Assembly: GCA_944388745.1 (NCBI GenBank)
Contig: CALXJZ010000010.1
Location: 1-37,963, forward strand
Length of the DNA: 37,963 bases
Source of the DNA: an uncultured Clostridia bacterium
Lineage (GTDB): Bacteria; Bacillota; Clostridia; TANB77; CAG-508
Direction of reading: 5' to 3'
Made by a program: the position numbers and the translations under genes
The notes under the pieces: generated by a model
What the model saw: only the letters and a program-made list of their open reading frames with translations
The model's database searches: none
What the model was told of the DNA's origin: nothing
In this document: one piece after another, positions 8,489-15,905 of the stretch
Layout: each line of letters begins with the position of its first letter
Numbering within the stretch: position 1 is the first letter of the stretch

Positions 8489-8936
8489 AATTTCCATTTT
8501 TTATTTGCCCTTCACAATTACATATATTTTCAAATGTCGTACATACTTGTTGCTTTCCTAATTGAGTATCAAAGTGTGCTAAGTCTCCCAATGTTAATAT
8601 TCCAACTACTTGATTATTGCTATCACATACTGGTAGTCTTCTTATTTGTTTTTGTTCCATTTTTGTTTGTGCATTTGTAATTTCATCATCTTGTTTACAT
8701 GTTGTAACATTACATGTCATTATATCACTTGCTGGTGTTTGGTTTGTGTCTTTGTTACATGCTACACATCTTAATATTATATCTCTATCTGTTACTATTC
8801 CACATATGCAATTATTGTCATCACATACTGGAACACATCCTATATGATGTTGGTTCATTAATTTTGCTACTTCTTGAATTTTTGTTTCAGGTCTTACACA
8901 ACATACATCTTCACACATACAATCTTTAACTTTCAT
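8487..8936 (-). CDS. Cysteine-rich CBS-pair protein
   Basis: About 149 residues formed of two CBS domains (first MCEDVCCVRPETKI...GIVTDRDIILR, second DIMTCNVTTCKQDDEI...VGILTLGDLAHFD). CBS pairs bind adenine nucleotides and usually regulate a partner. This is a stand-alone pair similar to YhcV/YrbE-type proteins. It is odd in having about a dozen cysteines, many paired (DVCCVR, CDDNNCICG, TCNVTTC, ICNCEGQ), which suggests metal or redox sensing; that is inference. The start at 8936 follows AAAGGTGG at 7 bases. Confidence 0.85.
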   Translation of the reverse strand: MKVKDCMCEDVCCVRPETKIQEVAKLMNQHHIGCVPVCDDNNCICGIVTDRDIILRCVACNKDTNQTPASDIMTCNVTTCKQDDEITNAQTKMEQKQIRRLPVCDSNNQVVGILTLGDLAHFDTQLGKQQVCTTFENICNCEGQIKNGN

Positions 8937-9035
8937 TTTATTACCACCTTTCAAAATTTCTCAATATTATTATTTGTATTTTTTTGATTTGTATTCCTAA
9001 AATTTTTTGTTGAATTGGCAAAATTTGTTTTTAAA

Positions 9036-9065
9036 AATTTAAAAAGGAGAAGTATAATACCTCTC
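9036..9065 (-). terminator. Intrinsic terminator after the small gene at 9078
   Basis: On the minus strand, GGAGAGGTA pairs with TACTTCTCC (9 bp, one G-T pair, 3-base loop), followed directly by TTTTT. Confidence 0.75.
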
Positions 9066-9077
9066 CCATAATCTACA

Positions 9078-9317
9078 TTACCCTTTGTTGTTTGTTCTAG
9101 TCCTTAAATAGGCATATGCCCACTGGACATCTTCGAGTTCCTCGTCAGTCATTTCATATCGGTCATTCTGATTTTCCTGATTTCTCATTTCTGCAACTAC
9201 CAATGCTATTTCATTGCAGACAGAAATAAGCTCCCATTCCTGAATCTTCAGATTCGAGTCATCTGCCCGATATTTCCTCATTTCTTCAAGTAACTCCTTG
9301 AACTTCTTTTCATACAT
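9078..9317 (-). CDS. Small conserved-looking protein of unknown function, higher GC
   Basis: A 79-residue acidic, probably all-helical protein (KKFKELLEEMRKYRADD; MTDEELEDVQWAYAYLRTR). I do not recognise the family. AGGAGG lies 9 bases before the ATG, and a strong terminator follows at 9036-9065, so it is an independent, expressed unit. Its coding sequence is about 39% GC by hand count against roughly 30% for neighbours, and it uses C- and G-ending codons more freely, which hints at transfer or a different codon history. Confidence 0.7.
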   Translation of the reverse strand: MYEKKFKELLEEMRKYRADDSNLKIQEWELISVCNEIALVVAEMRNQENQNDRYEMTDEELEDVQWAYAYLRTRTNNKG

Positions 9318-9404
9318 GATGTTATACCTCCTAGGATAATTTTTGATATATTACATATTATACCACATATTTTACATAAATTTCAACTCTAACGCTCATA
9401 GATA

Positions 9405-10088
9405 TCATAATATCCTCTTGGCATCATTGGAGGTCTCCCTCCACCTTGAGGTGGCCTGTTTGGTCCTTGTGGTGGTCTTCCGTGGTCCTCCAGGAAATGG
9501 TGGTCTCATAGGTGGTCTAGGTCTTGGTGGACGATTTCCTGGTCTTCTTCTAAGTAATTCTCGAATAATTAAAATTCTTATTAAATCTCGTAAACTTCTA
9601 TTTCTGATTTGTCTATTTTCTCTATTTTCATTTCTATTTTCTACTTGTGTTGAATCCTTTTTTGTCTCTTTTCTAATTGTTTGACTAGATGCTGAATTCA
9701 TTTCTTTTGTATTCATATTCTGAGTTCTATTCTCACCAGTTCTTATATCATTTTGCAAATTTATTGATAAATTAATTTCATTGTCTGATGTTCCCTCAAT
9801 TGCAGAATAAATCTCATCTGTCATTTCGTCAATTACTTCTCTTGTTATTTCTCTTGTATTATTGCTGCATATTTGTGATACCATTGGATATACAATTTTA
9901 TATATTTCTGGATAATATTGCTCTAATTCACTATTATTTTCGTCATTGTCGCTATAATTGTTATTAAAATTATTGTTATAATTATACCCCTGATTTTGCA
10001 TATATGACATAGAATCATTGTCATTATATTGATAGTTTGGATATCCTAGTATGCTTCTTATGTACTCTTCATAACTCTGATTGTACAT
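9405..10088 (-). CDS. Asn/Tyr-rich protein with basic Arg/Pro-rich tail, apparently frameshifted at the C-terminus
   Basis: An unfamiliar protein with three zones: an Asn/Tyr/Asp-rich N-terminus, a central acidic helical region (residues about 55-90, YPEIYKIVYPMVSQIC), and an Arg-rich helix followed by a Pro/Arg/Gly tail (NRPPRPRPPMRPPFPGG). The layout recalls small spore- or surface-associated proteins, but that is only an analogy. AAAGGAGG lies 6 bases before the ATG. From about base 9479 the annotated frame turns into an atypical Thr/Lys/Trp stretch. The neighbouring frame continues the Pro/Gly/Arg pattern (PPQGPNRPPQGGGRPPMM...) to a TAG at 9389-9391, so one extra base in 9478-9481 probably disrupts the true end. 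The restored product would have 232 residues. Confidence 0.7.
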   Translation of the reverse strand: MYNQSYEEYIRSILGYPNYQYNDNDSMSYMQNQGYNYNNNFNNNYSDNDENNSELEQYYPEIYKIVYPMVSQICSNNTREITREVIDEMTDEIYSAIEGTSDNEINLSINLQNDIRTGENRTQNMNTKEMNSASSQTIRKETKKDSTQVENRNENRENRQIRNRSLRDLIRILIIRELLRRRPGNRPPRPRPPMRPPFPGGPRKTTTRTKQATSRWRETSNDAKRIL

Positions 10089-10170
10089 TATAAAACCTCC
10101 TTTATCTTTTGTATATGTTATGCATTTTTTGAAAAATTTGTGTCTAAGAGGTTTTACTATTAAAATGATG

Positions 10171-10325
10171 TAGCTAGAATATTATATAAAATTATTTTGC
10201 AGTACCGCGTAGCGACCAAACGAGCCTTGTAAAAGGCGAGTGCGATTGAAGCAACCTACAACATTTTTCTTTCATAGGTTGCGACAACAAGGTACAAATA
10301 ATAATTTTATATAATATTCTAGCTA
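10171..10325. repeat. 155-bp MITE-like element with terminal inverted repeats
   Basis: The ends are inverted copies: 26 bases starting TAGCTAGAATATTATA match perfectly, then a near match out to GTACC, giving arms of about 35 bp. The roughly 85-bp core is far richer in GC than its surroundings. It can form two internal hairpins, GCAACCTA/TAGGTTGC and a GCCTT/AAGGC pair, so the whole would fold as a branched structure. TTTTACTA occurs on both sides (10152-10159, 10329-10336) but not directly at the ends. There is no coding capacity. It lies between murD and the frameshifted gene, both on the minus strand. Confidence 0.6.
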
Positions 10326-10333
10326 ATATTTTA

Positions 10334-11734
10334 CTACAAATTATTCACTAATTTTTTAAACTGTTCACCTCTATCAGCAAAATTTTTGAACATATCAAAA
10401 CTTGCACTAGCAGGTGAAAATAATACAATTTGGCCTTTAGTTGCATGCTTCTTTGCAAATTGTACAGTTTCTTCTAAAGAGTTACATATATATATATCAA
10501 GTTCTTTATTTTGATTTTCCAACTCACTTTTTACTGCATCAAAGATTTTTCCTGATGTTTGACCTAACAATATTAAAGTCCTTACCTTTTCAACTATTGG
10601 CTTCGCAATTGGAGTATAATCTAAATTTTTATCATACCCACCTGCTATTAACACAATCTCTTCTGGAAATGAATTTAAACCTGCAATTGTTCTTGTTGGT
10701 GATGAACTTACAGAATCATTATACCATTTAACTCCATCAATTTCTCTTACAAGTTCTAATCTATGTTCTACTGGTTTAAATTCTTTTATCGCTTCAATTG
10801 CATCTTCTATATCTACTAATGTACTTGTTGCAGCTATTGCAGTTGCTATATTTTCAAAATTATGCTCTCCTCTTAAAATGACATCATGTGTATCTAAAAT
10901 ATGTTTTCTTACTCTATCTTCACATTCTTTTATAATTCCATTATCAACAATAAATCCATTATCTAATTTTTCTTTTCCGCTAAAAAAGGTTACTCTTCCT
11001 GGCACTTCTTTTTCGCAACTTCTTGTGATTTCATTATCATAATTTAATACTGTTATCCCATTTTCAGATTGATATTTGAATATATTTTTCTTTGCTTCTA
11101 TATATTCTTCATAATCTTTATGAATATTTAAATGATTTGGTGTTATATTAGTTATAACCGCAATATCTGGACTTACTTCCATTCCCATTAATTGAAAACT
11201 ACTTAATTCTAATACCAAAATATCTTCTGGTTTCATTTCTGGTAATTTAGTAAATAATGGTGTTCCGATATTTCCTCCCAAAAATGTTTTAAAACCTGCC
11301 TTTTGCAAAATACTATTTATTAAACTTGTTGTTGTTGTCTTTCCATCACTTCCAGTTACTCCAATCATTTTACATGGACACATTTTCATTAACATTTCAA
11401 TCTCTGATGTTACAATTGCTCCTCTATTTTCTTCTTGAACTAATTCTGGTTTAGTAGGCAAACAACTTGGCGAACGGAAAATTATATCAAAATTTCTTAA
11501 ATATTTTAAACAGTCTTTTCCAATAATAAGCTCAAATCCATAATTATTTATTTTTTCTAAAGCTTCCTTGCTTAATTTTTCTCTTTCTCTTTCATCAAAT
11601 ACTGTTACTCTTGCTTTTTTCTCAAACATGTAATCAAGCAATGGTAGATTACTTACTCCTAATCCTATTATGGCTACTTTTCTAAATCTTATGTATTCAT
11701 TAAATTCTTTTAATTTTTCATTTTCAAAATCCAT
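10334..11734 (-). CDS. murD: UDP-N-acetylmuramoylalanine--D-glutamate ligase
   Basis: MurD adds D-glutamate to UDP-MurNAc-L-Ala in the cytosolic phase of peptidoglycan synthesis. At 466 residues it is full length. The N-terminal nucleotide-sugar fold has VAIIGLGVSNLPL. The central ATPase domain has the Mur-ligase P-loop GVTGSDGKTTTTSL and NITPNHLNIHKDYEEY. The C-terminal domain has the conserved EHRLE, YNDSVSSSPTRTIAGL and LIAGGYDKNLDY. AAAGGAG lies 6 bases before the ATG. No other dcw-cluster gene is adjacent, so murD is separated from the usual mur/fts group. The stop lies 9 bases from the inverted-repeat element. Confidence 0.97.
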   Translation of the reverse strand: MDFENEKLKEFNEYIRFRKVAIIGLGVSNLPLLDYMFEKKARVTVFDEREREKLSKEALEKINNYGFELIIGKDCLKYLRNFDIIFRSPSCLPTKPELVQEENRGAIVTSEIEMLMKMCPCKMIGVTGSDGKTTTTSLINSILQKAGFKTFLGGNIGTPLFTKLPEMKPEDILVLELSSFQLMGMEVSPDIAVITNITPNHLNIHKDYEEYIEAKKNIFKYQSENGITVLNYDNEITRSCEKEVPGRVTFFSGKEKLDNGFIVDNGIIKECEDRVRKHILDTHDVILRGEHNFENIATAIAATSTLVDIEDAIEAIKEFKPVEHRLELVREIDGVKWYNDSVSSSPTRTIAGLNSFPEEIVLIAGGYDKNLDYTPIAKPIVEKVRTLILLGQTSGKIFDAVKSELENQNKELDIYICNSLEETVQFAKKHATKGQIVLFSPASASFDMFKNFADRGEQFKKLVNNL

Positions 11735-11760
11735 CGTTAACTCCTTTTCTTTAATTTATA

Positions 11761-12270
11761 TTAACTTTCATTCTTTTTGCATTGTTTACAAATATCATTT
11801 TTAAATACTAAATATATACCACATATCAATAAAATTATTTCACCTATTACCATAAACCAACTTTGATAATAAATATAATATATTCCATAAAATAAACCTG
11901 TTGTAATTCCAGACATTCTAACTAATTTCATCTTTGTCTGCCATAAACTATATGTTCTTATTATTGAAGCAATTGTAGGTAATAATGATATAGGTCCATT
12001 CCAAGTAAAAATACAATTTAGAATTATAATAGCTTCAAAAAATATTAGAATTATTATATATATTATTTTATTTATTCTATTTCTATTCATAAATATAAAA
12101 GATCTTATAAAATTCAAAAAGCTAAGCACTGCCGCTGTGTATGCTGTTATAATAAAATCATAAACTGATTCTAATAAACAGCTTAATGATTGCACAAATA
12201 ATGATTTTCTTCTTTCTTTTATACAAATACTGATTATAAGCATTAGAACAGCTAATATACTAAATATCAT
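11761..12270 (-). CDS. YgjV-like integral membrane protein
   Basis: A 169-residue protein with about five hydrophobic helices and a short cytosolic C-terminus ending in CKQCKKNES. The internal ITAYTAAVLSFLNFIRS and NGPISLLPTIASIIRTYSLWQ resemble the YgjV (Imp-YgjV, Pfam PF10688-type) inner-membrane family, whose function is not established. It ends 26 bases before the murD start on the same strand, so the two are probably co-transcribed. GGGAG lies 7 bases before the ATG. Confidence 0.7.
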   Translation of the reverse strand: MIFSILAVLMLIISICIKERRKSLFVQSLSCLLESVYDFIITAYTAAVLSFLNFIRSFIFMNRNRINKIIYIIILIFFEAIIILNCIFTWNGPISLLPTIASIIRTYSLWQTKMKLVRMSGITTGLFYGIYYIYYQSWFMVIGEIILLICGIYLVFKNDICKQCKKNES

Positions 12271-12436
12271 TTTATTGCTCCCAATAAATATTATATTTTA
12301 GTTTTTTCTATCGTTTCACATTATACATCAAACTTTTAAAAAAAACAAATGTAAATTTTTAGTATTAAATTTTTTAAGGTATATTTTTTCTTTTTAGAGA
12401 TATAATAATTTTGAAACTTGAATGGAGGTGCTTTTC

Positions 12437-12529
12437 ATGTCAAAGAAAAATAAAGAAAATAAGTCAAATAACAATAACAAAAACAATCAAAACAATAACA
12501 ACAATGAAAGACAAAACAACAATAAATAA
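12437..12529 (+). CDS. 30-residue Asn/Lys-rich mini-protein
   Basis: A short ORF (begins MSKKNKENKS, ends in Asn/Gln/Arg/Lys runs) with TGGAGGTG 6 bases before its ATG. A perfect TATAAT lies at 12401-12406, and a 12-bp intrinsic terminator follows at 12566-12595. This complete expression layout makes it credible despite its length and low complexity. Such highly hydrophilic, disordered peptides resemble small spore- or stress-associated proteins of Clostridia in composition only; no function is claimed. It is the only plus-strand gene between about 6.7 and 23 kb. Confidence 0.6.
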   Translation: MSKKNKENKSNNNNKNNQNNNNNERQNNNK

Positions 12530-12565
12530 CAACAAATAATAAAAAATTGTTATGATTTGTTCAGA

Positions 12566-12595
12566 AAAGACTAGAAATATTAGCATTTCTAGTCT
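12566..12595. terminator. Bidirectional terminator between the mini-gene and hydA
   Basis: Perfect 12-bp stem AAGACTAGAAAT/ATTTCTAGTCTT with a 6-base loop. It is placed to end the plus-strand mini-gene and, from the other side, the hydA transcript. The T tracts are weak on both sides. Confidence 0.7.
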
Positions 12596-12640
12596 TCTTA
12601 AGTTTTTCAAAAATGATATTCCTTCACATCAAATCACTAT

Positions 12641-14398
12641 CTAATCTTCCAAATGATATTTTTCTCTTTTCCTATAATTTGTATGCAACAACTTCTCTGC
12701 TCTATAGCTTCCTGGTTCTTCCAAATATTCTTCATAAATCTTTTTTAATAGTGGATTTTCATGAGATTTTCTAATTGTACTCTTTTCATCAATAGAATAA
12801 ATGCTATCTGCTCTTAATTTTCTAACATCTACTTCTGAACGGGTTTTAGAAGTTTTTATCGGTTGACCTCCACCCATGATGCATCCTCCTGGACATGCCA
12901 TAATTTCTACAAATTGATAATCTGCTTTTCCAGATTTTATTTCATCCAATATTTTTCTTGCATTTGATAATCCGCTTGCAGCAACTACTTTTATAGGTTT
13001 TCCTGCTATTTCTATTGTTGCTTTTTTAATTCCTTTTCCACCACGTACTTGCTCAAATTCTATCTTATCTAAACTTTTTCCAGTTAAAGTATCTTGTGCA
13101 GTTCTTAAAGCTGCTTCCATTACTCCACCTGTTGTTCCAAATATTGCTCCTGCACCTGTTGCTTCTCCCATTGGGTCATCAAAATTACTATCTTCTAATT
13201 TTTCAAATTCGATATTAGCCTGTTTAATCATACGAGAAAGTTCTCTTGTAGTAATTACATTATCTACATCGTAAAGTCCGTCATTTTGCATTTCTGGACG
13301 TTGTCGTTCAAATTTTTTAGCAATACATGGCATTACTGATACTGTATATATTTTTTCTGGATTTATTCCCATTTTATTGGCATAATATGATTTTATTAAT
13401 GCTCCAAACATTTGATGTGGTGATTTACAACTTGACAAATGTGGCAATAGGTCTGGTTCATATGATTCAATATATTTAACCCAAGCAGGACAGCAAGAAG
13501 TCATCATAGGAAGATTATCATTTTTCTTAAATCTTTTTATAAATTCATTAGCTTCTTCCATAATTGTAAAGTCTGCACCTGTATTTGTATCAAATACTTT
13601 GTCAAATCCAAGTCTTTTTAATGCAGTTACCATTTTTCCTGCTACATTTGTTCCAATAGGCATTTGGAATTCTTCACCTAAAGCTACACGAACAGCAGGT
13701 GCTGTTTGAACAACTACATATGTATCTGGGTCTTTTAATTTTGTCCATACATCATTTATTGATTCTTTTTCATGTAATGCTCCTGTTGGACAGGCTTCTA
13801 TACATTGACCACAAAATGTACAATTTACATTATTTAAACTACAATCTCCAACTGTTGATATACATGATTCAAATCCTCTATTTATTACATCAATTGCCCC
13901 AATTTGTTGAACATTTTTACAAGCTGCAACACATCTTCTACATAATATACATTTATTAAAATCTCTAACAATTGATGGTGATAAGTCATCTACTTTATGT
14001 TGTGTCATTTCTCCCGGAAATTCTACACTTAAAACATTGAATTTTGTTGCTAACATTTGAAGTTCGCAGTTTCCTGAACGTGTACATGTTAAACAGTCTT
14101 TTGCATGGTTTGATATTATTAGGTCTAGTATAACATGTCTTGCTTCTAACACGTTTTGTGTATGTGTATGTACTACCATTCCTTCTTCTACTGTTTGTAT
14201 ACATGATGTTGCAAATCCTCTTCTTCCTTCAACTTCTACTATACACATTCTGCAGTCTCCAACTTCGTTTATTTCTTTAAAAAAACATAGTGTTGGGATG
14301 TCTATTCCTGCTTGCTTTGCAGCGTTTAGTATTGTTGTGCCTTCTGGCACTTTTATTTTTTGGTCATCTATTGTTAAATTAATCATTTTCTTTTCCAT
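12641..14398 (-). CDS. hydA: NADH-dependent [FeFe] hydrogenase catalytic subunit HydA
   Basis: The catalytic subunit of a multimeric [FeFe] hydrogenase producing H2 in the cytosol. The 585 residues run as follows: an N-terminal [2Fe-2S] domain (CFFKEINEVGDCRMC), a His-Cys3 cluster motif (HAKDCLTCTRSGNC), two [4Fe-4S] motifs (CILCRRCVAAC; CTFCGQCIEAC), and the H-cluster domain. The last has all three signatures: TSCCPAW, MPCIAKKFE and EIMACPGGCIMGGGQP. With hydB and hydC this matches the electron-bifurcating HydABC or NADH-dependent type, which couples NADH and reduced ferredoxin to H2. AGGAG lies 10 bases before the ATG. Unusually, a peptidase gene separates it from hydB. Confidence 0.96.
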   Translation of the reverse strand: MEKKMINLTIDDQKIKVPEGTTILNAAKQAGIDIPTLCFFKEINEVGDCRMCIVEVEGRRGFATSCIQTVEEGMVVHTHTQNVLEARHVILDLIISNHAKDCLTCTRSGNCELQMLATKFNVLSVEFPGEMTQHKVDDLSPSIVRDFNKCILCRRCVAACKNVQQIGAIDVINRGFESCISTVGDCSLNNVNCTFCGQCIEACPTGALHEKESINDVWTKLKDPDTYVVVQTAPAVRVALGEEFQMPIGTNVAGKMVTALKRLGFDKVFDTNTGADFTIMEEANEFIKRFKKNDNLPMMTSCCPAWVKYIESYEPDLLPHLSSCKSPHQMFGALIKSYYANKMGINPEKIYTVSVMPCIAKKFERQRPEMQNDGLYDVDNVITTRELSRMIKQANIEFEKLEDSNFDDPMGEATGAGAIFGTTGGVMEAALRTAQDTLTGKSLDKIEFEQVRGGKGIKKATIEIAGKPIKVVAASGLSNARKILDEIKSGKADYQFVEIMACPGGCIMGGGQPIKTSKTRSEVDVRKLRADSIYSIDEKSTIRKSHENPLLKKIYEEYLEEPGSYRAEKLLHTNYRKREKYHLED

Positions 14399-14437
14399 AA
14401 CTCTATCTCTCCTATTTATGTATCAAATTCCGTTCTT

Positions 14438-15739
14438 TTAAAAAGCATTATCTATATAATCGATTGGTTCTTGATTTAATAATTCTATATGTTTATCAGA
14501 TAAATATTTTCTATCTACAATTACATCAAAAACATATTTATCAAAATAATTATCATTCATAATATAGCATCCATTAACTTTTTCTTTATCACCATAGCTG
14601 TCTTCTACTTTCCATCTTAGAGGTTTATCATCAATAATATGTACACCTGTTAATGTCATAAAATGATGCATTTTTATTCTTGCTGTGTTTAAACCTTCTT
14701 CTTTAGTTAGTGATTTTATTCCTAATGTTTTATTATAATCAAATAATCTTGTATCTAAAATCCCAGATTTTTTATCCCTAAATTGTCTTACATATATACC
14801 CATATACACTGGAATTCCATCTTTTAATTGTTTTATTGAAGCATCTTTTAAATATTCGATTGGTAAATTTAATAAAGTTGATTCTTCTATATGTTTATAA
14901 TTGTCTCTTCTATAGATTTTATTATATTCTTTATTATGTTTTGGAATATTTCCTATATTAACAAAATCTTTTAAATTTAACGTTAAAAATTTATCTTTAA
15001 ATTCTATTGGAGTAATATTTCTATACTCACAATATTTACCTTTGTTATCTTTATATACATAGTTAAAGTTTGCAGGTGGTTCACCTAATATTTTTGATAA
15101 AATCTCATAATCTTCTGATAAATATTTTTCAATTTCATGTTCAAGTTCTTGTTTACTAACTTTTTCTTTTAAATGGATTAATTTAATTACATCTTTTAGT
15201 ACTTTTTCAGTATATATTGTAGTTATTCTATCTACATCTATACTTTCCTTAGTATCTGGCATATATTCATATGGTAATAATCCATATTTTAATACTAATG
15301 ATTTAAAAAATTCCCAATATCCTGTTTCTTCTCCAGCTTGATCTAATATCTTTTCTTTTTCAAGATATTCAAAATCTACATTATCTAATTCTAATATTTC
15401 ATTGTACAAATGATTTGCCTTTTCCAATCTATCAAAAAATGAAATATAATTTGATGATAACTTTAAATCTTTAACATCAATATTCAAATTTTGTGCCACA
15501 TTGTATTTTATCACATTAAATCCTGCATAAATCCAACATTTATAACTATCTTTTTGGTCATATCTACTACTTTCTGGTAATTCTATATTAAATATTGGTT
15601 GATTTTCTATTATTATATTTCTATCTAGCATAGTATTTTCTAATCCATTAGTTGTAATTGCATTCTCTATTATCTTATTTGTTAGATTACTATTATACTT
15701 TTTTGAAAATTCTTTTATATTCTCTAATTTAATTTCCAT
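14438..15739 (-). CDS. Papain-like aminopeptidase (C1B, PepC/bleomycin hydrolase family), divergent
   Basis: A 433-residue cytosolic protein with the layout of bleomycin hydrolase/PepC: oxyanion glutamine and nucleophile in DQKDSYKCWIYAGFN, catalytic histidine in MHHFMTLTGVHI, and the third catalytic position in WKVEDSYGDKEKVNG, followed by YFDKYVFDVIVD. PepC normally reads VENSWG at the last site, so here Asn is replaced by Asp and Trp by Tyr, while Cys and His remain. Activity is therefore plausible but altered. The gene lies between hydB and hydA on the same strand, and a hairpin repeat separates it from hydB. A role in the hydrogenase is not implied by sequence. No clear upstream AGGAGG is visible; a weak AAGAGG lies before the ATG. 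Confidence 0.8.
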   Translation of the reverse strand: MEIKLENIKEFSKKYNSNLTNKIIENAITTNGLENTMLDRNIIIENQPIFNIELPESSRYDQKDSYKCWIYAGFNVIKYNVAQNLNIDVKDLKLSSNYISFFDRLEKANHLYNEILELDNVDFEYLEKEKILDQAGEETGYWEFFKSLVLKYGLLPYEYMPDTKESIDVDRITTIYTEKVLKDVIKLIHLKEKVSKQELEHEIEKYLSEDYEILSKILGEPPANFNYVYKDNKGKYCEYRNITPIEFKDKFLTLNLKDFVNIGNIPKHNKEYNKIYRRDNYKHIEESTLLNLPIEYLKDASIKQLKDGIPVYMGIYVRQFRDKKSGILDTRLFDYNKTLGIKSLTKEEGLNTARIKMHHFMTLTGVHIIDDKPLRWKVEDSYGDKEKVNGCYIMNDNYFDKYVFDVIVDRKYLSDKHIELLNQEPIDYIDNAF

Positions 15740-15849
15740 TTTTATCTATCCTCTTTTTACTACTCTTTCCATTATTTATATGTCTACTGTACTAACTTAC
15801 TTAATGAAATAGTCATATATGTCTTAGTACAATTCAAATATATAATAAA

Positions 15850-15904
15850 GGTCCGTCCCTAAATCCCTAATTTTAGGGATTTTTAGGACCGTCCCCTAAT
15901 CCCT
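15850..15904. repeat. REP-like nested palindrome after hydB
   Basis: The inner stem AAATCCCTAA/TTAGGGATTT and the outer GGTCC/GGACC arms form a hairpin, followed by GTCCCCTAATCCCT. The element ends one base from the hydB stop codon. Related pieces lie at 30806-30834 and 29834-29848. Confidence 0.65.
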
Positions 15905-15905
15905 G

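Noticed and set aside
10201..10290. Core of the inverted-repeat element as a known ribozyme or riboswitch
   Set aside because: The hammerhead CTGATGA/GAAA, twister, pistol and hatchet cores I know are not present; the symmetrical arms favour a MITE-like element.
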